NCBI RefSeq assembly: GCF_001905005.1
Contig: NZ_LWKZ01000023.1
Location: 186,001-250,000, forward strand
Length of the DNA: 64,000 nt
From: Streptomyces sp. CB02923
GTDB lineage: Bacteria > Actinomycetota > Actinomycetes > Streptomycetales > Streptomycetaceae
Direction: 5' to 3'
The stretch's first letter is position 1; each line of letters starts with the position of its first letter. This document shows positions 8,943-16,946 of this stretch, one piece after another. Position numbers and translations under genes: made by a program. The notes below the pieces were generated by a model, which worked only from the letters and a program-made list of their open reading frames with translations, was not told the origin of the DNA and searched no databases.

Positions 8943-11894
8943 TCAGACCTCCAGCATCGCCGCGAGCACCGACCGCCAGTCCTCGCCCGGACGCTCCGCC
9001 AGTTCGTCGGCGAGCGCGCGGCCGGAGCGGTAGCGGCGCCGGTGGTGCAGGAGGAAGTCCGGCCCGGCCGTCTCCCCGGCTCCGTGGTCTGCCCCGGGGT
9101 CCGCACCCGCCCCCGCGTGCGTGGCGTGGATCTCGCTGGAACTGCCGAGCAGCCGGATCAGTTCGGCGGCGAAGTCACGCCAGTCGACATGTCCGCCGAT
9201 CGCGTTCACCACGCCGCCGGCCGGCCGCTCCACACAGCTGACCAGCGCGCGGGCCAACGCGGCACCGTGCACCCAGGGCGCGCCGTACCAGCCACGGTCC
9301 CGTGCGGGCAGCTCGATCGGCTCGCCGCTCCGAGCGGCCTGGAAGAACTGGCCGGTCGCACCCCAGCGCAGCTGGTCGCGCAGCCTGGCGTGCGGTCCCC
9401 ACACGATGGGCACCCGGACCGCGCTCGCCCCGCCCCGCCCGCCGCTCCCGGCGGCCGCCAGCAGCATCCGCTCGCAGTCCAGCTTGGCCCGGCCGTACGC
9501 GGTGAACGGCCCGGCCGGCGCGGTCTCCCCGGTCACGTCGGTGACCGGCGGCTGCCCGTAGGCGTCCACGCTGCTGACGAAGACGAAGGGGCCCCGCCGC
9601 CAGCCGTCCAGCGCGGCGCGCATGGCGGCGAGGTCCACCTCCGGGGAGGTGAAGGTACAGGCGGCGTGGATCACCGCGTCGGCGTCGGCGGCCGCCGCCC
9701 GCAGGCTGTCCGGGTCGCCGAGGTCCCCTTCGGCCACCTCGATCCCGTCGGCCGCGAGGAGGTGCGCCGACGCGGGCCGTACCAGCGCCCGTACGGGACG
9801 GCCGCGCGCCGCCAGCTCGCGCAGCACGAAGGCGCCCACGCCGCCGGTGGCACCGGTGACCAGGACCGTTCCGGCGCCCGCGGGGGACCGCGAGGTGCGG
9901 GGGGCCGAGGACCGGGGCGAGGAGCGCGCGGCGGACAGCGCCGCCGCGCGCTCCTCGCCCCGGCCGTCCAGCAGGGCCGCGATGGCGCGCGGGCTGCGGT
10001 GCTCCATCACGTCGAGGCCGGTCAGCGGCAGCCCCAGCCGTTCGCGCAGCCGGTCGGCCAGTTGCACGGCCAGCAGTGAATGCCCGCCGAGCAGGAAGAA
10101 GTCACCGTCCGGAGCGGGCCGTCGGCCCAGCAGTTCGGTGAACGCCTCCAGTACGGCCTGCTCGCGCGCCCCGGTGGCGCCGGACGGCACGGCCGCCGCC
10201 GGTGCGCCCGGCAGGCGGTTGCGGTCCACGGCACCGTCGGCCGTACGCGGCAGCTCGTCCAGGACCGTCACCGCGGCCGGGACCAGTTCGGGCGCCAGCT
10301 TCGAACGCATCGCGGCCCGCAGGCCCATGGGGTCGAGGGAGCCCGTGCCGCTGGGCACGACGTAGGCGAGCGGCGGCCGGCCGTCGGTCTCCAGCAGGAC
10401 GGCCTCCGCCACCTCCGGCCGTTCCCGGAGGAACAGCTCTGCCGGACGGACCGTTTCCCCGCCGTCCGCCGCGCCGGTTCCGGGCAGCGGCCGGGCCAGC
10501 CGGTGCCCGGGGTCGGCGGCCACCGCCGCCAGCAGGTCCGCGAAGCCGCGCAGCAGCCGTCGGGCCGTCCGCCCGTCGAGCCGCGCCCGGTCGTACTGCA
10601 CCAGGCAGCGCGGCGGCCCGCCGTCGCCCCGGTCCTCCTCCACGTAGAAGCCGAGACCGAACTTGGCCGTCTCCAGGCCGACCTCGACCGGTTCGCCCAC
10701 CAGGCCGGGCAGCTCCAGGGCGACCGGCGCCCGCAGGACGTCGGCCGTGACGTCGACCAGCGGGTGGCCGTCCGCGCCGCGGGCCGCCGCTCCGAGCCGC
10801 TCGACGATCAGATCGAACGGCACGTCCCGGTGTTGCTGTGCCTCCATGAGCGCGTCCCGGACCCGGTCCAGCAGGTCACCGAAGACGCCGGTACTGCGCG
10901 CGTCCACCCGGACGGGCAGGGTGTTCACGCACAGGCCGACCAGGTCGCGTACCTCCGCCCGGTCGCGGTGGCTGCTGGCGCAGCCGAGCACCAGGTCCGT
11001 GCGGCCCGTCGCCTCCAGCAACGCGGCGTACGCGGCGGCCAGTACGACGGTGAACAGGGTGCTCCGGTGCTCCCGGCCCACCGCGCGCAGCCCTTCGAGG
11101 ACGGCGCGCGGCAGCGGCTCGGCGAGCAGTGCGGCCTGTCCGCGCCGGGCCGCGCCGCCGGAGTCCGCGGCCGGGGCGGGCAGGGGCACCGGCCGGGCGC
11201 CCGCGAGGCGTCCGAGCCAGTACTCCAGCCCGTTCTCCAGGGCGTCCGCGGCGGCGTGCTCGCGGCGGGCGAAGTCCGCGTACTGCGGCGCCGGGTCCGG
11301 GAACGTCCCGGTCAGCGCGTCGTCACCGTCGAGAGCGGCCCCGTACAGCGCACCCAGCTCGCGCGCGACGACCGCCAGCGAGCCGCCGTCGATCGCGATG
11401 TGATGCAGCGTCAGCAAAAGGGTGTGGTCCTCGGCGGCGTGCCGTACGGCCAGCGCGCGCAGTACCGGACCGCCCGCCAGGTCGAAGGGCCGTGCCGCGG
11501 CCTGCCGCAGCAGCTCCGCCACGTCGCCGTCCGCCGTCACGACCTCGACCGGCACCGGCGCCGCGTCCGTCACCTCCTGGTACGGCTCGCCGTCGCGCTG
11601 CCCGTACCGCGTACGCAGCACCCCGTGCCGCCGTACGAGACCGGTCAGCGCCCGGCCGAGGGCCTGCGGGTCGAACGGCCCGCGCACCCGGGTCGCGAAC
11701 GGCACGTGGTACGCCGCGCCGCTGCCGCCGAGGCGGTCCATCAGCCACATGCGGCGCTGCGCCGCGGAGAGCGGTGCGGGGCCGGATGGGCCGGTGGCGG
11801 CCGCAGGGGCCGTGCTTCCCCGTTTGGCGGCCTGCCGCTGCCGGGCGATCCGCAGCAGCGCCGCCTCCCGGGCGGTGTCCGGAGCGGTGGTCAT
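8943..11894 (-). CDS. NRPS protein: C domain, adenylation C-terminal remnant, T domain, SDR-type reductase
   Basis: 983 residues. Domains in order: condensation (about 40-470, active-site HHIAIDG at 164-170); a piece matching only the C-terminal subdomain of an adenylation domain (about 483-563, ending in the A10-like ADGAVDRNRLP); a thiolation domain (LLGGHSLL, Ser606 carries phosphopantetheine); and an extended SDR domain from about 675 with TGATGGVGAF and catalytic Tyr800-Lys804 (YGRAK). The roughly 400-residue catalytic adenylation core (motifs A1-A7) is missing, so the T domain must be charged in trans. As the last gene of the operon, its NAD(P)H domain probably performs reductive release or product reduction. 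The domain looks more like an epimerase/dehydratase-type SDR than a classic NRPS R domain. The start overlaps the previous stop (ATGA). Confidence 0.88.
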   Translation of the reverse strand: MTTAPDTAREAALLRIARQRQAAKRGSTAPAAATGPSGPAPLSAAQRRMWLMDRLGGSGAAYHVPFATRVRGPFDPQALGRALTGLVRRHGVLRTRYGQRDGEPYQEVTDAAPVPVEVVTADGDVAELLRQAAARPFDLAGGPVLRALAVRHAAEDHTLLLTLHHIAIDGGSLAVVARELGALYGAALDGDDALTGTFPDPAPQYADFARREHAAADALENGLEYWLGRLAGARPVPLPAPAADSGGAARRGQAALLAEPLPRAVLEGLRAVGREHRSTLFTVVLAAAYAALLEATGRTDLVLGCASSHRDRAEVRDLVGLCVNTLPVRVDARSTGVFGDLLDRVRDALMEAQQHRDVPFDLIVERLGAAARGADGHPLVDVTADVLRAPVALELPGLVGEPVEVGLETAKFGLGFYVEEDRGDGGPPRCLVQYDRARLDGRTARRLLRGFADLLAAVAADPGHRLARPLPGTGAADGGETVRPAELFLRERPEVAEAVLLETDGRPPLAYVVPSGTGSLDPMGLRAAMRSKLAPELVPAAVTVLDELPRTADGAVDRNRLPGAPAAAVPSGATGAREQAVLEAFTELLGRRPAPDGDFFLLGGHSLLAVQLADRLRERLGLPLTGLDVMEHRSPRAIAALLDGRGEERAAALSAARSSPRSSAPRTSRSPAGAGTVLVTGATGGVGAFVLRELAARGRPVRALVRPASAHLLAADGIEVAEGDLGDPDSLRAAAADADAVIHAACTFTSPEVDLAAMRAALDGWRRGPFVFVSSVDAYGQPPVTDVTGETAPAGPFTAYGRAKLDCERMLLAAAGSGGRGGASAVRVPIVWGPHARLRDQLRWGATGQFFQAARSGEPIELPARDRGWYGAPWVHGAALARALVSCVERPAGGVVNAIGGHVDWRDFAAELIRLLGSSSEIHATHAGAGADPGADHGAGETAGPDFLLHHRRRYRSGRALADELAERPGEDWRSVLAAMLEV

Positions 11895-13789
11895 CGTCGG
11901 TCCTCCCCGCCGGCCGGGGCGGCCGGCTCGTCACCGGGCGCGCCCGGCTCGTCATGGTTGCGCAGCAGGGCCCGCTCGACGTGTGCCGCCTGCGCGGCGA
12001 CCGTGGGAGCGGCGAAGAAGTCGGCGAGCGAGATCTCCACCCCGAGGTCCTCGCGGAGATCCTCCACGACGCACAGCGCCAGCAGCGAGTGCCCGCCCAG
12101 CGCGATGAAGTCCGCCGCGGGGTCGTCCACGGAGTGGCCGAGGGCCTGGCTCCACAGGTCGGCGACGACCTGCTGGAGGGGCGAGAGAAGCGCGGCGGGG
12201 GCCGAGGGGCCGTCAGCTTCCGGGCCGTCGGCCGGAGCGGTCGCGGGGTCTTCCACCGGCCCGGTGCCGATTCCGTCCACCGGCCGCGCGGCCAGCTCCC
12301 GCCGGTCCACCTTGCCGGCACCGGTCATCGGCAGCGCGTCCACGAATGCCCACGCGTTGGGCACGAGATAGGCCGGCAGGCGGCTCTCCAGATGCGCGCG
12401 CAGCGCCGCGCCCCCCGGAGCCGTACCGCCCTCCCGTACGACGAAGGCCACCAGCCGCGCGTCGTCGGGCGCCGGACGCTGGACGACCACGGCCGCGTCG
12501 GCGACCCCGGCGTGCCCGCGCAGCGCGTGCTCGATCTCGCCCGGCTCGATCCGGAAGCCGCGGACCTTGATCTGGTCGTCGGTCCGGCCGTGGAAGTCCA
12601 GCGTGCCGTCGGGACGGGCGGAGACCAGGTCGCCGGTGCGGTAGAGCCGGCCGGCCGCCGGACGGCCGACGAAGCGTTCCGCCGTCCGGTCCGGCTGCCC
12701 GACGTAGCCGAGCGCCAGCCGCGGGCCGCCGAGCCACAGCTCGCCGCGGACGCCCGGTGCCACCGGCTCACCGTGCTCGTCCATGACGTACGCGGTCGTC
12801 CCGGCGACCGGGCGGCCGATGGGCGGCGGGCCGTCGCAGTCGGCGTCCGTCACGCGGTGCGCGGTGGCGAAGGTGGTCGCCTCGGTGGGCCCGTACCCGT
12901 TGACCAGCTCCAGCCACGGGTGGGCGCGCAGCACGGCGCGCGCGTGCTGCGCGGACAGCGCCTCGCCGCCCGCCAGCACGCTGCGCAGCACTCCGAAGAG
13001 CGGGGAGCGCCGGACGGCCAGGTGGTGGAAGAGCGCGGTGGTCAGCACGGTGACGGTCGCGCCGAGGCGTTCCGCGTCCCGCGCCAGGCCCGTCGGCGAG
13101 AGCCGGTCGGCGGTGGAGACCGCGACCGCCGCGCCGTTCGCCAGCGCGCCCCACACCTCGAAGGCGGAGGCGTCGAACGTGACGGGGGAATGGAACAGTA
13201 CGCGGTCGCGCGGCGTGATGGTCACGTACTCCGGCCGGTGCGCCAGGCGCGCGATGCCCTGATGGGTGACGGCCACGCCCTTGGGCTGCCCGGTCGAGCC
13301 GGAGGTGAACATCACGTAGGCGACGGCGTCCGGGTCGTAGGCGTCCTCGGCCGGAGCGGGCGCGTCGTCCCCGGCGCGTTCCGTCCCGAGGGCGGGCGGC
13401 GGCAGTGCCCGGTCCCCGGGGATGCCCGCTGCCTCCACCAGGTCCTTGCCGCCGACCGTCAGCACGGCACCGGCCGTGTCCAGCATGGCCGCGACGCGCG
13501 GCGGGGGGTAGTCGGCGTCGAGCGGTACGTAGTGCCCGCCCGCCCACCAGACGGCGAGCTGGGTGACCACGGTGGGCACCGAGTGCGGCAGCAGTACGCC
13601 GACGGCGTCGCCGGGGCGCACGCCCCGGTCCCGCAGCACCCGCGCGAAGTCACGGGCCGCGGCCGCCAGTTCCGCGTAGGTCAGGAAGGTCTCGCCGTCG
13701 GTCACGGCGAGGGCGTCGGGGGTGGTGCGGGCGAAGTGCGAGACGAGTCCGGGCAGGCCGGACGCGGTCGTGGTGGTAGCCGTGGTCAT
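11891..13789 (-). CDS. NRPS adenylation-thiolation didomain, predicted valine-like substrate
   Basis: 632 residues from the ATG at 13789, one base after the previous stop; the frame opens 30 bp earlier but would overlap. Adenylation motifs: A3 FTSGSTGQPKG (about 161-171), A4 FDASAFEVWG, A5 NGYGPTEATT, A8 region and A10 GAGKVDRREL. Then a T domain with FIALGGHSLL. No condensation domain. Manual alignment to GrsA gives a specificity code near D-A-F-V-L-G-G-T-F-K. This resembles the published valine code DAFWIGGTFK, so a branched aliphatic residue is likely. It should activate its amino acid with ATP and present it to a C domain on another polypeptide, most simply the following one. Confidence 0.9.
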   Translation of the reverse strand: MTTATTTTASGLPGLVSHFARTTPDALAVTDGETFLTYAELAAAARDFARVLRDRGVRPGDAVGVLLPHSVPTVVTQLAVWWAGGHYVPLDADYPPPRVAAMLDTAGAVLTVGGKDLVEAAGIPGDRALPPPALGTERAGDDAPAPAEDAYDPDAVAYVMFTSGSTGQPKGVAVTHQGIARLAHRPEYVTITPRDRVLFHSPVTFDASAFEVWGALANGAAVAVSTADRLSPTGLARDAERLGATVTVLTTALFHHLAVRRSPLFGVLRSVLAGGEALSAQHARAVLRAHPWLELVNGYGPTEATTFATAHRVTDADCDGPPPIGRPVAGTTAYVMDEHGEPVAPGVRGELWLGGPRLALGYVGQPDRTAERFVGRPAAGRLYRTGDLVSARPDGTLDFHGRTDDQIKVRGFRIEPGEIEHALRGHAGVADAAVVVQRPAPDDARLVAFVVREGGTAPGGAALRAHLESRLPAYLVPNAWAFVDALPMTGAGKVDRRELAARPVDGIGTGPVEDPATAPADGPEADGPSAPAALLSPLQQVVADLWSQALGHSVDDPAADFIALGGHSLLALCVVEDLREDLGVEISLADFFAAPTVAAQAAHVERALLRNHDEPGAPGDEPAAPAGGEDRR

Positions 13790-13790
13790 C

Positions 13791-15695
13791 TCACACCCCC
13801 GCCAGGCCGGCGGCGTCACGCCGGGTGTCCACCAGGGCCGCCAGCGCCCGCAGGTCGGGCTGCCGCAGCACCTCGGGTGCCCGCAGGCGGATGCCGCAGT
13901 GCTCCTCGATGCCGGTGAGCAGCCGGGCGGTGGACAGGGAGTTGCCGCCGGACGCGGCGAAGTTGTCGCCCGTGCCGAGGGCCTGGCTGCCGAGCAGGTC
14001 GCGGCACAGGCGCAGGACCAGTTCCTCGGTCGGCGACTGCGGTACGCCCGCGCCGTCCGGGGACGTGGCCTCGGCGGGCGACTCCCAGGCCGCCGGGAGC
14101 GCGGCCCGGTCGACCTTCCCGTTGGCGTCGAGCGGGAAGCTGTCGAGGAACCGCACGACGGCCGGTACGGCCTGTTCCGGCAGCCAGCCGCGCGCCTCGC
14201 GTATCAGCTCGTCGGCAGAGGGCACCGGCTCGCCGGGCACGGGCAGGACGAACGCGGCGAGTCGGGTGACACCGCCCGCGGCGGACTGGACGGCGACCGC
14301 GGCCCGCCGTACGGCCGGGTGGTGCTCGAACGCCGCCTCCACCTCGGCGAGTTCGATGCGCACGCCGCTGACCTTGACCTGGTCGTCCAGCCGCCCGAGG
14401 AAGTCCAGCACCCCGTCGGGACGCATCCGTACCCGGTCGCCGGTGCGGTAGACGCGGTCGGTCCCGGTGACGCCGACGGGCGGCGCCACGAAGCGTTCCG
14501 CCGTCAGATCCGTGTCCAGGTATCCCAGGGACAGCACGCTGCCGCCGACGCGCAGCTCTCCGGCCGCGCCGCGCGGGACCACGTGACCCGCTTCGTCGGT
14601 GACGCAGACGACGGCGCCGTCGACGGGCGTGCCGATCGGCGGGGGAGCGGTGTCGGACTCGTCCGCCTCGACGTGGTGCACCGTGGTGACCACGGTGGCC
14701 TCGGCCGGACCGTACGCGTTGTGTACGTGCGCGGTGACCTGCGGGGCGGGCCTGCGGCGCAGCCGGTCGCCGCCCACCACCAGGTGGCGCAGGTCCGGAA
14801 GCCGGGGCCAGGGCCGTTCGAGGACGGCCTCGGCGAGCGGCGTGGGCAGCACGGCGACGGTCACCCCGGCGCGCCGCCACCAGCCGGTGAGGACGTCCGG
14901 GTCCCAGCGCACCTCTTCGGGCGGCACGCTCAGCGCGCCACCGGAGGTGAGCGCCGCCCACAGCTCCTTGACATGCGGGTCGAAGGAGACACCGACCAGC
15001 AGACTGTGCCGGTCCCCGGGCCGGGCTCCGGTGTACGCGTGGTACCAGTCCAGCAGCGCGCCGAGCGACGCGCCGCCCACCGCGACGGCCTTGGGCGTGC
15101 CCGTCGAGCCCGAGGTCAGCACGGCGTAGAAGGTATCCGGCGGCGCGGTCCGCGCGCCGACGGTGGCGGGGGCGGCACGGAACGCGGCCACGACACTCCC
15201 GGCCGCGTTGGCGCCCTCGGCGGGCAGCGGCAGGGAAACGGCGTCGCCCGTACGGTAGGAGGCGGGCAGCAGCGCGGGGTCGCCGACGAGGCAGGGCACG
15301 TCCAGCCGCTCGGTCACCGCGGCCAGCCGGTTCGCGCCGGGGCGCGGCCCCAGGGGCAGGTAGACGGCCCCGAGCCGGGCCAGCCCGACCGCCACCGCGA
15401 CCAGTGCGGCCGAGCGGTCGAGACACACACCGACCAGGTCGCCGGGGGACACGCGGCCACGCAGCGACTCGGTCACGACGCGCGCCAGGGCGTCGATCTC
15501 GGCGTAGTTCCAGGACAGTTCGCCGTCCTCGACGGCGGGCGCGCCAGGGGTGCGGTGCACCCAGTGCTCGTACCGGGCGAGGATGTCCGACCGGTCGGTA
15601 CCCTCCGCCGCGGCACCCGGCGCGGTGCCGTACGCGATGCTGAGCCGGTCGTCCTGCGGACTGCTGCCGGGACGCTCGTGCGCTGAAGTACTCAT
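13791..15695 (-). CDS. NRPS adenylation-thiolation didomain, unusual specificity code
   Basis: 634 residues. The ATG at 15695 (MSTSAHERPG) has AGAGGA five bases upstream. A3 YAVLTSGSTGTPKAV, A4 FDPHVKELWA, A5 NAYGPAEATV, A10 DANGKVDRAALP; T domain with ASGGNSLSTA, where Asn replaces the common His but the phosphopantetheine Ser is kept. Reading the pocket by hand gives about D-P-K-V-V-G-A-V-V-K, which I do not match to a known substrate. Lys at the third position may contact an acidic or oxygenated side chain. Like its neighbour it has no C domain and must work in trans. Confidence 0.88.
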   Translation of the reverse strand: MSTSAHERPGSSPQDDRLSIAYGTAPGAAAEGTDRSDILARYEHWVHRTPGAPAVEDGELSWNYAEIDALARVVTESLRGRVSPGDLVGVCLDRSAALVAVAVGLARLGAVYLPLGPRPGANRLAAVTERLDVPCLVGDPALLPASYRTGDAVSLPLPAEGANAAGSVVAAFRAAPATVGARTAPPDTFYAVLTSGSTGTPKAVAVGGASLGALLDWYHAYTGARPGDRHSLLVGVSFDPHVKELWAALTSGGALSVPPEEVRWDPDVLTGWWRRAGVTVAVLPTPLAEAVLERPWPRLPDLRHLVVGGDRLRRRPAPQVTAHVHNAYGPAEATVVTTVHHVEADESDTAPPPIGTPVDGAVVCVTDEAGHVVPRGAAGELRVGGSVLSLGYLDTDLTAERFVAPPVGVTGTDRVYRTGDRVRMRPDGVLDFLGRLDDQVKVSGVRIELAEVEAAFEHHPAVRRAAVAVQSAAGGVTRLAAFVLPVPGEPVPSADELIREARGWLPEQAVPAVVRFLDSFPLDANGKVDRAALPAAWESPAEATSPDGAGVPQSPTEELVLRLCRDLLGSQALGTGDNFAASGGNSLSTARLLTGIEEHCGIRLRAPEVLRQPDLRALAALVDTRRDAAGLAGV

Positions 15696-15785
15696 CATTC
15701 CTCTGCGGTTCGCGAGTTCACGCATTCGAAAGGGGGCGGGGCCGGGGGCGGTCCTGCGGCCCCCGGGCCCCGGAGGGCGGACGGC

Positions 15786-16946
15786 TCAGCCGAGACCCAT
15801 GGACCGTGCGACGATCACCTTCTGGATCTCCGAGGTCCCCTCGATGATCGTCATCATCCGGACATACCGGTACAGGAACTCCAGCGGATGCCCGCGCACC
15901 CACCCCGTGGCGCCGTGCACCCGAAGGGCCCGGTCCACCACCCGTACCGCGGTCTCCGACGAGGTCAGCTTGGCCAGCGCCGCGTTCTCCGGCGCCTCCG
16001 TGCCGCCGTCCACCAGCCGTGCGCAGGCCAGCGTCAGCAGCTTGGCCGCCTCGATCTCCGCCCGGCTGGTCACCAGGTGCTCCTGCACATGCTGGTACGC
16101 GCCGATGCGCTCGCCGAAGGCCCGCCGATCACGGGCGTACGCGATGCCCTGCTCCAACGCGTACTCGGCGATGCCGTCGCACATCGCGGCGACCACCAGC
16201 CGGCCCCGGGACAGGCTGTCCATACCGTTGCCGAGCGCCGAACCGACGCCCTCCGGACCGCCGATCACCGCGTCGGCCGGCACCCGCGCGTCCTCCAGCA
16301 GCAGTTCGTACAGTGGCTCGCCCGACATGCCGTCGTAGCGCTGCCCGATCCGCAGCCCCGGGTTGCCCGCCTCCACCACGAAGGCGGTCGGCTCACCCCC
16401 GGCCGACGCGACGACCAGGGTGAAGTCCGCCCGGTCGGCGTTGCTCACAAAGGTCTTGCGGCCCTTGAGGATCCACTCACCGGTCGCTTCGTCCCGCACG
16501 GCCGTGGTGGTCAGATGGAACGCGTCCGAGCCCGCGTTCGGCTCGGTCAGCGCCAGACAGCGCACCGCCTCGCCGCGCACCAGCGGCTTGAGATAGCGCT
16601 CGATCTGCTCCTTCGTGCCGTGCCGCAGCAGCGGGCTCGGGCCGTCGGAGCCCGCGAGCGCGTACGGCGCGAGGGGGCAGCCGCTGCGGCCCGCCGCGTG
16701 GTGCAGCAGCACCACGGCGGTGAACGGCATGCCGGAGCCGCCCAGCTCCTCGGGATAGTCGCCCGCGTAGAAGCCGAGGGCCGCCGAGCGACGGCGTACG
16801 TAGTCGCGCAGCTCGGCCGGGGGCAGGTCGGCGTCCTCCGGCAGGTCCGCCGCCAGCGGCACCAGCTCCTTGCGGATGAACGTCTCGAAGGAGGCGGTCA
16901 GTTCCCGGTGGTCGGCCTCCAGGACCGACGAGGGGTGGGTGCTCAC
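15786..16946 (-). CDS. Acyl-CoA dehydrogenase-like flavoprotein in the NRPS operon
   Basis: 386 residues, a complete acyl-CoA dehydrogenase: FAD-contacting LTEPNAGSDA and FVSNADRADF, GERIGAYQHVQ, and the catalytic base in the C-terminal IIEGTSEIQK. It overlaps the C-A-T gene stop by 4 bp (ATGA), so it is translated together with the synthetase. In NRPS clusters such enzymes desaturate an aminoacyl- or acyl-carrier-protein substrate at alpha-beta. A fatty-acid side-chain role is the alternative. The actual substrate cannot be read from sequence. Confidence 0.9.
   Translation of the reverse strand: MSTHPSSVLEADHRELTASFETFIRKELVPLAADLPEDADLPPAELRDYVRRRSAALGFYAGDYPEELGGSGMPFTAVVLLHHAAGRSGCPLAPYALAGSDGPSPLLRHGTKEQIERYLKPLVRGEAVRCLALTEPNAGSDAFHLTTTAVRDEATGEWILKGRKTFVSNADRADFTLVVASAGGEPTAFVVEAGNPGLRIGQRYDGMSGEPLYELLLEDARVPADAVIGGPEGVGSALGNGMDSLSRGRLVVAAMCDGIAEYALEQGIAYARDRRAFGERIGAYQHVQEHLVTSRAEIEAAKLLTLACARLVDGGTEAPENAALAKLTSSETAVRVVDRALRVHGATGWVRGHPLEFLYRYVRMMTIIEGTSEIQKVIVARSMGLG

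Noticed and set aside
10080..13918. Long plus-strand frames opposite the NRPS genes
   Set aside because: The minus-strand frames carry complete C, A and T motifs; the plus-strand ones have none.
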